DNA of 64,000 nt from an uncultured Lachnospiraceae bacterium. GTDB lineage: Bacteria; Bacillota; Clostridia; Lachnospirales; Lachnospiraceae. The stretch is taken from assembly GCA_934408585.1 (NCBI GenBank), contig CAKRVA010000002.1:1-64000 (forward strand), written 5' to 3'. Below, in pieces: positions 17,261-26,556 of the stretch. A program made the position numbers and the translations under genes. Under the pieces are notes generated by a model, which saw only the letters and a list, made by a program, of their open reading frames with translations, was not told the origin of the DNA and searched no databases. The stretch's first letter is position 1. Each line of letters opens with the position of its first letter.

Positions 17261-18454
17261 TTACTTTCGATAATAATCTACCACCTTTTTTACTGCAGCT
17301 ATTGCACTGTTTACGTCATCATCTGTCAAACTTGGATACAATGGGATACTCATAGAAGATTCATAATAAGCCTCTGCCTCTTGGCAGATTCCTTTTTTAT
17401 ATCCCAATTTTTCATAGTATGAATGCATATATACCGGTAAATAATGTACCTGCGGACAAACGTTTTCTGCATACAATGCATCAAAAAACTGTCTTCTTGT
17501 ACAAGTAAGCAACTCCATATTCAGTCTGATTACATACAAATGTCTTGTTGTATCCGACTCCGGAATTTCTTTTTGCACTATAATTTCAGGCATTTTATCA
17601 AATGCTTCATTATACATTTTTACAATTTCTTTTCTTCTTGCAGAAAATCTATCCAATTTATTTAACTGGCTGCACAACAATGCCGCCTGAAAGTCTGTTG
17701 TTCGGTAATTATATCCGAGTTCCACCATTTCATTGTACCATAGCGCATCTGTAGGATGACACATTTCGTCCTGATTTCTTGTTATGCCATGTGTACGTAA
17801 TCTTAACAATTTCCGATAGAGCTGTTCATCATTTGTTGTTACAGCTCCACCCTCTCCACTTGTTACGGTTTTTACAGGATGAAAACTAAAGCAGGTCATA
17901 TCTGCGATACTTCCTATTGGCTGTCCCTTATATTTTGTTCCAATTGCATGTGCCGCATCTTCAATTAAAATCAAATTGTTTTCACGAGCTATTTCTCTTA
18001 TCTCATCAAGCTGCACTGCCTGTCCGGTAAAATCTACTGCTACAATCCCCTTAGTTTTGGGCGTAATCAACTTTTTTATTGATTCCGGATCAATGTTATA
18101 GGTGTCTCTTCTAATATCCGCAAAAACCGGTTTTGCACCACAATACAACACACAATTCGACGATGCTGCAAATGTTATGGAGCTTACAATTACTTCATCT
18201 CCCTCTTTGAATCCAGCTGCCAATGCTGCTATATGTAATGCACCTGTGCCGTTTGCCACAACCACAGCATATTTAGCACCTGTCACTTCACAAAGTTTTC
18301 TTTCCAGTTCTTCAACTTTGGGTCCACAGGTAATATAATTACTACGTAATGTATCTGCAACTGCATCAATATCATCCTGCTCTATACACTGTCTTCCATA
18401 ATAGATTGGATCTTTTCTAATTGGTTCTCCTCCAAATATTGCCAATTCTTCCAT
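17261..18454 (-). CDS. PLP-dependent sugar aminotransferase, PseC-like
   Basis: A 397-aa DegT/DnrJ/EryC1 aminotransferase that puts an amino group at C4 of a 4-keto-6-deoxy-NDP-sugar. Lys195 in FSFHPVKTVTSGEGG binds PLP, and Asp166 in EDAAHA holds the pyridine nitrogen. The DFTGQAV and FHPVKT motifs are those of PseC rather than of the LegC family, which I would expect in a legionaminate locus. It may nevertheless serve the LegB product, or act on a CapE-type product. The start has AAGGAG 8 bases upstream. It lies between capG and the initiating transferase gene. Family certain; which pathway it serves is open. Confidence 0.83.
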   Translation of the reverse strand: MEELAIFGGEPIRKDPIYYGRQCIEQDDIDAVADTLRSNYITCGPKVEELERKLCEVTGAKYAVVVANGTGALHIAALAAGFKEGDEVIVSSITFAASSNCVLYCGAKPVFADIRRDTYNIDPESIKKLITPKTKGIVAVDFTGQAVQLDEIREIARENNLILIEDAAHAIGTKYKGQPIGSIADMTCFSFHPVKTVTSGEGGAVTTNDEQLYRKLLRLRTHGITRNQDEMCHPTDALWYNEMVELGYNYRTTDFQAALLCSQLNKLDRFSARRKEIVKMYNEAFDKMPEIIVQKEIPESDTTRHLYVIRLNMELLTCTRRQFFDALYAENVCPQVHYLPVYMHSYYEKLGYKKGICQEAEAYYESSMSIPLYPSLTDDDVNSAIAAVKKVVDYYRK

Positions 18455-18474
18455 ATTTAATCTCCTTTATCAAA

Positions 18475-19659
18475 TCAACCTTTTCGCCAAACCATTCGAT
18501 TTATAATACCTACATAACTCTGAATAATTTTCACTACTTTTGTACTTACATTTTCATCAATATAGTCAGGAACCGGCACTCCCAATTCTTTATTATAATT
18601 CATGGAAACAGCTATTTCAACTGCCTGTAACAAGGACTGTTCCTCTATGCCTGCAAGCAGGAAGTTTCCTTTATCAAGTGCCTCTGGTCTTTCAGTAGAA
18701 GTTCTAATACATATTGCCGGAAACGCATATCCTAAGCTTGCAAAAAAACTACTTTCTTCCGGAAGAGTTCCCGAATCAGATACGACCGCAAATGAATTTA
18801 TTTGCAGGCAATTATAGTCATAGAACCCCAATGGTTCATGCATGATAACACGATTATCCAGTTTAAAATCGGATTGTTCCAATCGTTTCTTTGACCTTGG
18901 ATGGCAGGAATATAAAATTGGCATATTGTATTTTTCAGCCATTTTGTTTATAGCACCGAACAATGCCAGAAAATTCTTTTCCGTGTCTATATTTTCTTCT
19001 CTATGAGCCGATAGCAGAATATATTTTCCTGGTTTTAAGTCTAATCGTTCTAAGATATTTGAACTCAGAATATTTTCCAAATTTGCATGTAAAACCTCTG
19101 CCATTGGAGAACCGGTTACATATACGCGTTCTTTTGGTAATCCGCACTCATGCAAATATTTTCTCGCATGTTCCGAATATGCCAGATTAACATCTGAAAT
19201 AATATCTACTATTCTGCGATTTGTTTCTTCTGGTAAACATTCATCCTTGCAACGATTACCAGCCTCCATATGAAAAATCGGAATATGAAGACGTTTTGCC
19301 GCAATTGCTGACAAACAACTATTAGTATCTCCAAGAATCAACAATGCATCCGGTTTTATTTGTTCCATAAGTTTGTAAGACAATCCTATAATATTTCCAA
19401 TTGTCTCTCCCAAATCAGTCCCAACGGCATTCATATATGCTTCGGGTTCCTGTATATTTAAATCTTTGAAAAAGATTCCATTCAGATTATAATCATAATT
19501 TTGCCCGGTATGTGCCAGAATACAATCAAAATACTTTCTGCATTTTGAGATAACTGCACTTAATCGTATAATTTCCGGTCTTGTTCCAACAATAATCAAT
19601 AATTTTAATCTTCCATCTTCTTTAAATCTAACATTAAACATTTCCTTGGTATCACTCAT
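18475..19659 (-). CDS. capG: UDP-N-acetyl sugar 2-epimerase, CapG/FnlC type
   Basis: A 394-aa non-hydrolysing 2-epimerase of the WecB/CapG family. It should convert UDP-N-acetyl-6-deoxy-L-talosamine to UDP-N-acetyl-L-fucosamine, the last step of the CapE-CapF-CapG pathway. GTRPEIIRL, HTGQNYD, LGDTNS, MEAGNRC, ETNRRIVD, SAHREENID and SDSGTLPEE are visible in order. The ATG at 19659 follows GAGGAG by 8 bases and lies 13 bases after the capF stop; an upstream in-frame ATG would overlap capF by over 50 bp and has no such site. The capF neighbour makes the FucNAc assignment more likely than generic UDP-GlcNAc 2-epimerase. Confidence 0.87.
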   Translation of the reverse strand: MSDTKEMFNVRFKEDGRLKLLIIVGTRPEIIRLSAVISKCRKYFDCILAHTGQNYDYNLNGIFFKDLNIQEPEAYMNAVGTDLGETIGNIIGLSYKLMEQIKPDALLILGDTNSCLSAIAAKRLHIPIFHMEAGNRCKDECLPEETNRRIVDIISDVNLAYSEHARKYLHECGLPKERVYVTGSPMAEVLHANLENILSSNILERLDLKPGKYILLSAHREENIDTEKNFLALFGAINKMAEKYNMPILYSCHPRSKKRLEQSDFKLDNRVIMHEPLGFYDYNCLQINSFAVVSDSGTLPEESSFFASLGYAFPAICIRTSTERPEALDKGNFLLAGIEEQSLLQAVEIAVSMNYNKELGVPVPDYIDENVSTKVVKIIQSYVGIINRMVWRKG

Positions 19660-19672
19660 ATAGCACTCCTCT

Positions 19673-20878
19673 CTATTTTTCCACATATTCGCGATATGTT
19701 TCCGGATGTTCTGCATCAAACATCTCATTTGCCCACATTAAAACCACCAGATTTTCACTGTCTGATAAATTCTTTATGTTATGAGCATATCCGGGAAGAA
19801 TCTGAACTGCCTCGAATTTTTCATCTGAAACCTCAAAATTATATATTTCGTCCGTACCGAGTTTGCGCTGCTGTATCAGTCCATGCCCTGATACTACCAC
19901 AAAAATTTCCCATTTGCTATGATGCCAATGTTCCCCTTTTGTCATCCCCGGCTTACTTACGTTAATGGAAAACTGCCCGTTTGAACTAGTTTTTATAAAC
20001 TCACAAAAGCTTCCACGTTCATCCGTATTCATTGGTATTTCATATTTCATCTTATACGGAGGCAGATATGATAAATACGTAGAATATAATTTTTTCTCAA
20101 ATGAGTTTTCAGGTATTTCCGGCATTATATGCGTAATTGGTTGTTCATCAAATTTGTAAATCATCTCGGCAATACTTCCGAGATTCTGTCTATATGTGGT
20201 AGGAACGTAGCAATAATTTCCGTCCTTTCTTTCTATCACGTTCAATCCGTCATATTCACAACGATGTTCTTTTTGTTCCAAAGCATCCAGCATTTCATTT
20301 ACAAGGTCGTCAATATAAACCAGTTCCAGTTCTGTTGATTCATCATTTATCTGAATCGGAATATTATTTGCTATATTATTGCAAAAAGTTGCTACTACTG
20401 AATTGTAATTGGGTCTGCACCACTTTCCAAATATATTAGGAAAACGATATACCAGCGTACGAACCGCGTTTTCCTTTCCATAAGTTAATAGCGCCTGCTC
20501 TCCTTCCAGCTTGCTCTTCCCGTAATCGCTATTATTATATCTTCCCTGTAAAGACGCCTGAATAGATGAGCTCAACATAATTGGACATCTATTTTTATTA
20601 TTTTTAAGTAAACTTAGCAAGTCTTCCACAAATCCACAATTTCCGGTTTCAAATTCTCCCTTTTCCTTGGGTCGATTTACTCCCGCCAAATTAAATACGA
20701 AGTCCGCCTTGCCGCAATACTCATTAAGCAGTTCCATCCCGGTATCCAAATCATATTCATAAATTTCTTCAATGTTCAAATCCGGTCTGGTCTTATCCTT
20801 ACCCTCTTTTATGTTTTTCAAAGTAGTCACAAGGTTTCTACCAACAAATCCCTTTGCTCCGGTCACAAGTATTTTCAT
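19673..20878 (-). CDS. capF: CapF/FnlB-type bifunctional SDR-cupin enzyme
   Basis: A 401-aa two-domain protein. Residues 1 to about 250 form an extended SDR with GAKGFVG at 8-14; the C-terminal third is a cupin with GEHWHHSKWEIFVVVSGHG carrying the metal-binding histidines. This is the architecture of Staphylococcus CapF and E. coli FnlB, which finish epimerisation and reduce the CapE product to UDP-6-deoxy-L-TalNAc. Length is close to the family norm. The ATG overlaps the end of the ABC transporter gene by 4 bp. capG follows at once, but capE is about 7 kb upstream in the same direction. Confidence 0.87.
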   Translation of the reverse strand: MKILVTGAKGFVGRNLVTTLKNIKEGKDKTRPDLNIEEIYEYDLDTGMELLNEYCGKADFVFNLAGVNRPKEKGEFETGNCGFVEDLLSLLKNNKNRCPIMLSSSIQASLQGRYNNSDYGKSKLEGEQALLTYGKENAVRTLVYRFPNIFGKWCRPNYNSVVATFCNNIANNIPIQINDESTELELVYIDDLVNEMLDALEQKEHRCEYDGLNVIERKDGNYCYVPTTYRQNLGSIAEMIYKFDEQPITHIMPEIPENSFEKKLYSTYLSYLPPYKMKYEIPMNTDERGSFCEFIKTSSNGQFSINVSKPGMTKGEHWHHSKWEIFVVVSGHGLIQQRKLGTDEIYNFEVSDEKFEAVQILPGYAHNIKNLSDSENLVVLMWANEMFDAEHPETYREYVEK

Positions 20879-22608
20879 ACAGTTGCTCCTTTGTCCATAA
20901 TTTTTCCATCTTCCACCTGAAACACACTATCACATTCCCGAATGGTACTAAGTCGATGTGCAATGATAATCATTGTCTTTTTGCCATGCAATGCATTAAT
21001 TGCTTCCATAATTGCTTCCTCGGTATCATTGTCCAAAGCAGATGTTGCCTCATCAAAAATTAACACATCCGGATTTCTATACAAAGCACGTGCTATACCG
21101 ATTCTCTGTCGCTGGCCTCCCGATAATCGTACTCCGCGTTCACCGATTGCCGTTTCAAGTCCATCCGGCAAAGAACGAACAAAATCGGCCAACTGTGCAT
21201 CCTCCAATGCATTCCATAGTCTGACTTCATCATTTTCTACATCATTTCCAAAAATGATGTTTTCCCTGATTGTTGCATCCAGCATAAAAATAGTCTGTGG
21301 AATATAGCCAACATGCTTTAGCCATGCCTCTTTATTTTCCAAAACATTTTCCCCGTCAACCAGAATCTGCCCTTCCTGAGGTTTCAGCAGCCCCAGAATA
21401 ATATCAACAGCAGTTGTCTTTCCTGCCCCTGATGGTCCTATAATACCTACGGAATGCCCTACCTGGATTTTCATATTTGCATGATTTAATATCAGTTTAT
21501 TGCTATCAGGATAATGGAATGTAATATTATGCAGTTCGATATCCCGTTGTACTGAAATTTCTTTTATGCATACATCCTCTTCTACTGATTCATTTTGAAA
21601 TTCTTTCAACGTTTTTATAATACTATCCAGTGCCGGTTCCAAAAAAGAAATCTGGTTTGTAGCTGCTACAATTCGGTTAATATTAGGTAAAAGCTTTATT
21701 GCCGCCATAGCAAATGCACTTAAAGATGGAATAAGCATTTCTACGTCATAATCAATATAAAGCATTATCCCAATAATAATTAAAACAGAAATAATACATC
21801 CACCTTCAATAAATAATCTTGGAGTAGCTTGTAATGTATTATTTACTCGATTTGCATTAGACTGTTTTTTTCCGTATTCTTTATAATTTTGTATAAAATA
21901 ATCTTCTGTACCGGTTACCTTCATCTCCTTAACACCGTTAATAGACTGAAGCAGCCATTTATTTGATGCTGCACAGCTTTTTTGATAAATGGTTCCCTGT
22001 CTTCTAAGTTTAGGTCTTACTGCCTTAACAATTAAAAATACCAGCATTAACATCATTATCGCTGAAAATGCAGTTACCAGCGGATTTATTATGAGAACGG
22101 TAACCGTAAGTGCGAATGCCACAACGCCGTCCGACAGCATGCCAAGCAATATGGAAAGCAGCTGAAATGCATTCAGCGTATCTGATTGAATAATACGAAT
22201 CACTTCTCCTGATTCAATCTTTAAAAAGAATTCATAGGGACGATATACATAAGAAGACAGCAATCTGCTCTGCATTAAAAACTGTCCATTACTTACAAAA
22301 CGATACTGCAAATAATACTGCAATACCAGATAACATGTTTTTATGACATATACTGCAACAATAAAACCGATACATGCCAGTGCAAAGTTTCTATAACTAT
22401 CGATTTGAAGCACTTTACATACCTGTGCAATGTACTCATTTTCTTCAATAATATTTTTATTCAGGATTGCTGATATCAACGGAATCATCATTGATACCCC
22501 AAGCACTTCCAAAAAAGCGCCCCAAATCATCATAATAAACAATATAACAACATGTCTTTGTTGTTTACCACTCAATAAAAATCTGTACTTCTTTATTATT
22601 CTTCCCAT
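20875..22608 (-). CDS. ABC glycan flippase (PglK/MsbA-like), first copy
   Basis: A 577-aa half-transporter with an N-terminal six-helix membrane domain (about 1-320) and a C-terminal ATPase. Walker A is GPSGAGKTT, the signature is LSGGQRQRIGIARAL, Walker B is VLIFDEATSALD, and the switch His is in IIAHRLS. Relatives such as Campylobacter PglK flip lipid-linked oligosaccharides. It sits next to capF and the initiating transferase/nonulosonate genes, so it may export that glycan. A second copy with the same layout lies at 58376-60139; both begin with a similar ...GGFLE/GAFLEVLGVSMMIP-type first helix region. Confidence 0.85.
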   Translation of the reverse strand: MGRIIKKYRFLLSGKQQRHVVILFIMMIWGAFLEVLGVSMMIPLISAILNKNIIEENEYIAQVCKVLQIDSYRNFALACIGFIVAVYVIKTCYLVLQYYLQYRFVSNGQFLMQSRLLSSYVYRPYEFFLKIESGEVIRIIQSDTLNAFQLLSILLGMLSDGVVAFALTVTVLIINPLVTAFSAIMMLMLVFLIVKAVRPKLRRQGTIYQKSCAASNKWLLQSINGVKEMKVTGTEDYFIQNYKEYGKKQSNANRVNNTLQATPRLFIEGGCIISVLIIIGIMLYIDYDVEMLIPSLSAFAMAAIKLLPNINRIVAATNQISFLEPALDSIIKTLKEFQNESVEEDVCIKEISVQRDIELHNITFHYPDSNKLILNHANMKIQVGHSVGIIGPSGAGKTTAVDIILGLLKPQEGQILVDGENVLENKEAWLKHVGYIPQTIFMLDATIRENIIFGNDVENDEVRLWNALEDAQLADFVRSLPDGLETAIGERGVRLSGGQRQRIGIARALYRNPDVLIFDEATSALDNDTEEAIMEAINALHGKKTMIIIAHRLSTIRECDSVFQVEDGKIMDKGATV

Positions 22609-22629
22609 ATATATGCACTCTCTCTGCCT

Positions 22630-24078
22630 TTACGCAAGCGTTTGTATAAATGCTACTATCTTTTTTGCCGTCTCTTTTTTGTCATATTGCCTTGTTGTTT
22701 CAGAAAGTGAATCTACATAGCTGCATATACATGCCTGTTCCATTGCCTGCATGTAGTTCATAGCCTCTCGTTTTGAAACAGATATCGTTTTATTCAGAAT
22801 ATCTGCTATCACTTTTTGTGCCTGTTTCGAATCATCCACTTTTATTGCTCCCGGAGCACCCTTAAAAGGCTGTCCTTCCCCAAAATACAAGGTATATTTT
22901 TGCATTAACATAGCTTCTAATATACACGTTCCCGTTTGAGTAGATACTGCAATTGCATGATGAATCAGCTCTGCTGCCGGAACCTCTAGATTAATCAGGG
23001 TAACTCCCGGAATTTCTGAAAGTTCTTTATAAAATCCAGGCTCCCGATGTGGCTGTACCCAATGTTCTTTAACATACACCTTTAATCCCAGCGCTGTTGC
23101 TGCACATGCCAATGTTTCGATACTAAGCATCTGATTTTTGTATTCTCCTGCCCTGGGCATTGTTGTTTCTTCCGGTGTCTGTTGAAGGGCAAAATAAATA
23201 AATTTCTCATTCCAATCCGGTTCGACTGCAATTTTTTCATAGTCCGCTAAATGATCCATTTTGCGTTCATATCGTATTGTATCCCATGTTAGTTTGGTCA
23301 ACCGACACTGTTCTTGCAAATAAAAATCTCTGTGATTTTTATATTTGGGTGAAAATTTGATATACGGCACTTTTAATAATCTTCGCCAAAACTGCATACT
23401 GCTGTTATAAGAAAAGACTGCTTTTTTCGTATCTAATTGAATTGCCTTCTTTTCTTTTGCTGTAAATGTTGAGGCATTATCCACACGATCAACAAAAGCC
23501 GAAAAATCCTCGCCAAGCTTTCCCTCCGTGATTCCCTCTTTGTATATCTTTTCAATTGTGTATCCTACGTTTTCAATCGATGTGCCAGGAACAAAATGTC
23601 CAATTGGTGTGATCGGTGCAAATAGTGCGGTGGGAATTTTTCTTACTTTAGCAAGCGCATATAAAATATATTCCCCTGCATGATGTGGAGTTACCAGATA
23701 CAACAGAAAGTCAATTTTTTCCTTTTCAAGCAAATTATTCCAATACTTGACATGACGATAATATACCTGCTCCAGGTAATGAAAAGAATATATATCGTAA
23801 TGTGATTCCCGCATTAACATATGCATAGCCATTGCTTTATATGGAAGCATTCCTTCCAATATAAAACGCGGAATATCCCCTTCCATCTCCAAAAACTCAA
23901 TGCAATTATGACACATTGCCAGGCGAAGTGGCTTATACTCCAATTTTTCATCTCTTTTTTCGCTTTTTTCCACATCCAAAACAATTGCACGTTCCAAAGC
24001 AAATTTCTTTTCCAATTGGCTTAATATTTCATCTGTGATTCCGTCCCTGTCATGTATATTTCGTATGATACATCTCAT
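22630..24078 (-). CDS. Capsule-synthesis-like protein, probable glycosyltransferase
   Basis: A 482-aa soluble protein I place only loosely. The C-terminal half, with LKVYVKEHWVQPHREPGFY, the VSTQTGTCILEAML segment and a helical tail, resembles GT-B-fold capsule proteins of the Kdo-transferase/Capsule_synth type, in which a STxxxxxxEA motif binds the nucleotide. The N-terminal half (MRCIIRNIHDRDG and onward) has no motif I recognise. AGAGG precedes the ATG by 7 bases. It lies among glycosyltransferases and just before the ABC flippase. A transferase role is inferred; a nonulosonate transferase is one possibility because known ones also adopt GT-B folds. Confidence 0.55.
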   Translation of the reverse strand: MRCIIRNIHDRDGITDEILSQLEKKFALERAIVLDVEKSEKRDEKLEYKPLRLAMCHNCIEFLEMEGDIPRFILEGMLPYKAMAMHMLMRESHYDIYSFHYLEQVYYRHVKYWNNLLEKEKIDFLLYLVTPHHAGEYILYALAKVRKIPTALFAPITPIGHFVPGTSIENVGYTIEKIYKEGITEGKLGEDFSAFVDRVDNASTFTAKEKKAIQLDTKKAVFSYNSSMQFWRRLLKVPYIKFSPKYKNHRDFYLQEQCRLTKLTWDTIRYERKMDHLADYEKIAVEPDWNEKFIYFALQQTPEETTMPRAGEYKNQMLSIETLACAATALGLKVYVKEHWVQPHREPGFYKELSEIPGVTLINLEVPAAELIHHAIAVSTQTGTCILEAMLMQKYTLYFGEGQPFKGAPGAIKVDDSKQAQKVIADILNKTISVSKREAMNYMQAMEQACICSYVDSLSETTRQYDKKETAKKIVAFIQTLA

Positions 24079-24112
24079 TTTGTTTTCCTCTTTGCAAGTT
24101 ATTCTTTTCTTA

Positions 24113-25402
24113 CTACATTTGTGTAACCTTGCATATGGTTTTGTAAAAAACTTCCCTTACATATTTTACTTCATAATTATCCTGTACAAACTGTACTGCC
24201 TTTTCTCTTACTCGCGTTGTCTTCCCAGAATCAGTTATTATTTCTTCTATGGTGTCATATAATTGCTTTTTTTCGTATGCTGTAAAAGCAATTTCGTTTT
24301 CACTTAAATATTCAAGCAACTTCATATTCTGCGGTGCATACAATAACATTGGTCTGTTAGCAGCCATATACTCCGGTATTTTGGTAGATATAGAATATTT
24401 AAAAAAGCCCATCAGTATCGGATTCTGAACTTCCACATGTACTAATACGTTTGCCTCTTTTAATATTTTGTTCACTTCACTATGTGGCACCTGTTCATGA
24501 ACTTCTGTAATTAAGTTGTCAAAGTAATCTTCCGGTATCATTTCCTGTGAGCCTGTGTATATTTTAAGTTTGACATTATACCCATTTTGTTTCAATTTTG
24601 TCAGTGCAGTTTCCACATCCTTTAATGCTTTCCAGCGCTCAAGATGAAGTCCCCCCGTATAAGTAAATATAATAGAATCCCCACTGTTCTGTGATAAATT
24701 ATAGAATTTTTCAAAATCAACCGCATTCATTAGTGCGATATGTGAAATACCTGTTTCTTTCTCATAGTCTTCTGCCATATAAGGACTAATAGCAAAATTA
24801 GAAATACTTTTTATATAACATTTTTTCAAATATTTTTGCAAACATCCTTTGTACCATTTACTTCCTATGATACTCTCATTCTGTAAGTAATGTGCCCAAT
24901 CATCCATAAAATGAAGAACAATTGGAATATTATATTTTCGCGATAGTTTTAATGCAATTTTCATAACGCTAACACTGGCGCCACACGTATAAATCACATC
25001 CGGCTTAAATCCTTTTAAATATTTCTCCCAATGAATTGTACCACATACCGGAGATACATCAATAAGCCGATTAATGACTTCTCGCATATTCCCCTGGGAT
25101 GTAGCACTTTTTGCACCTTGAACATCGTTTACTGTAGAATAATTTTTTTTTGTCTTTTTTAAAAGATTATGGATTTTTCTGATTAGATAATAAACCGGTA
25201 CTACATCTAATATATACTCCGAATGTATATTGTTTTTTTTATCATTCTCTCCTGCTTCCCTGTCCATATGCAATTCACATAAGTTTTCTGCAGGCCAACC
25301 GCTTAAAATATTTCTCAATGTAATCCCGGTTGCATTACGATTATAGATGCTCTGGTTATTCAGAATTAATATATTAGGATACTTTTTCATAACTCTATTC
25401 AT
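24113..25402 (-). CDS. GT-B glycosyltransferase (GT4-like)
   Basis: A 429-aa predicted glycosyltransferase. A Rossmann-like N-terminal half (PNILILNNQS, DVIYTCGASVSVMKIAL, VLHFMDDWAHYL) is followed by a nucleotide-binding half with IIFTYTGGLHLERW, KLKIYTGSQE and a C-terminal KIPEYMAANRPMLLYAP segment, where GT4 enzymes carry the donor-binding Glu. The sequence is divergent from well-known GT4 members. Two starts are possible, 25402 and 25390; neither has a strong ribosome binding site. It follows the gene at 25417 by 14 bases. Donor and acceptor are unknown. Confidence 0.7.
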   Translation of the reverse strand: MNRVMKKYPNILILNNQSIYNRNATGITLRNILSGWPAENLCELHMDREAGENDKKNNIHSEYILDVVPVYYLIRKIHNLLKKTKKNYSTVNDVQGAKSATSQGNMREVINRLIDVSPVCGTIHWEKYLKGFKPDVIYTCGASVSVMKIALKLSRKYNIPIVLHFMDDWAHYLQNESIIGSKWYKGCLQKYLKKCYIKSISNFAISPYMAEDYEKETGISHIALMNAVDFEKFYNLSQNSGDSIIFTYTGGLHLERWKALKDVETALTKLKQNGYNVKLKIYTGSQEMIPEDYFDNLITEVHEQVPHSEVNKILKEANVLVHVEVQNPILMGFFKYSISTKIPEYMAANRPMLLYAPQNMKLLEYLSENEIAFTAYEKKQLYDTIEEIITDSGKTTRVREKAVQFVQDNYEVKYVREVFYKTICKVTQM

Positions 25403-25416
25403 TCTCTTTGCATATT

Positions 25417-26556
25417 TTATACTTCAATGAAATCTCTCACCTGTTGAATATGTCTTTCATAGCAGAATTCCGTTTCTGCCGTTTTCTTTGCTTCCCGCTT
25501 TATCTGTTCAATTTCATTTCTTTTAAGTGCCAAAATTTTTCTCAGTGCTATTCCGACAGAGACATCTGTATTATCTCTTATGATGACAGCATTAATTCCA
25601 TCATTCAGATAACTTTTTAAATCCGAAGAAAAATTACAAAGCATTGCCGTTCCATGCATCATCGCCTCAACTGCTTTCGTAGGGAATCCCGCCTGCGCAT
25701 ATCTTTCTTTCTCTGGACGAAGCAAAAAAGAAAAATCCGTTCTTATAAGTGCCTTTTGTACCTCTTCTCTGCTTACCCTGCCATAGACATTCACTTCTTT
25801 CGGTATCCGTGAGATGCCTGTGCGCTTTTTTAACATTTCTTCATTTATTCCATATATATCTATCTGAAACTTACTACGTTCTTCATCACTTAAGGCATCA
25901 ACTGCTGAGAGTAACTGTATAATTTCGTCCTTTCCTCCCATGTTTCCAGCGTACATAATTCGAATTTTATCGTTTTGTTCGGTATGCTCAAACTCATATT
26001 TATCCATGATAACTGGTATTTTTGTTGTTCTTAATCCCTTACTTTGAAAGTGATTATATAAAAAACTACTTATAGCAATTACACGGACAGGTTTCCGTAT
26101 TATGAAACGATTAAGTAAATCATTTGCAATATAAGACTTGTCCCATCTACCCCTTTTAAATTCACATGGTGAATACCATTCTTTACTATCATGAATCAGC
26201 GCAGTATTTTTTAGCTTTCCCATACGAAGCAGCATGTTGATACAGTTAAATGGCAACTCAGAAAAATGAATTATTGCGGGGGGAACTTTACGCTCGCATA
26301 CTATATTATCCAGTATTTTCGCCACTTTCTTTTTCAGACCAAAATAAAACGAAAAATGAGCCCATATCGTTTTTCGTTCTTCAAATATGCTATAGCAACA
26401 AATTCCTTTGTATTTATAAATATTTTTCTGTCGGCCTTGCGATATTACAATCACATCATAGCCCAGTTGTTGATAAATCTTTGCAAATGCCAAATCTCGA
26501 ACAGCTCCCGCATCATTATCCGGGAAATCGTTCAGGCCGATTATTACCGCATACAT
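25417..26556 (-). CDS. GT4-family glycosyltransferase
   Basis: A 379-aa GT-B glycosyltransferase. The N-terminal domain begins AVIIGLNDFPDNDAGAVRDL, and the nucleotide-binding domain shows RIMYAGNMGGKDEI, VNVYGRVSREEVQ and the C-terminal GFPTKAVEAMMHGTAML loop, typical of GT4 donor binding. The stop of the gene upstream overlaps its ATG by 1 bp. It is the second of three consecutive GT-B genes, consistent with sequential addition of sugars to one lipid-linked unit. The sugar is unknown. Confidence 0.78.
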   Translation of the reverse strand: MYAVIIGLNDFPDNDAGAVRDLAFAKIYQQLGYDVIVISQGRQKNIYKYKGICCYSIFEERKTIWAHFSFYFGLKKKVAKILDNIVCERKVPPAIIHFSELPFNCINMLLRMGKLKNTALIHDSKEWYSPCEFKRGRWDKSYIANDLLNRFIIRKPVRVIAISSFLYNHFQSKGLRTTKIPVIMDKYEFEHTEQNDKIRIMYAGNMGGKDEIIQLLSAVDALSDEERSKFQIDIYGINEEMLKKRTGISRIPKEVNVYGRVSREEVQKALIRTDFSFLLRPEKERYAQAGFPTKAVEAMMHGTAMLCNFSSDLKSYLNDGINAVIIRDNTDVSVGIALRKILALKRNEIEQIKREAKKTAETEFCYERHIQQVRDFIEV

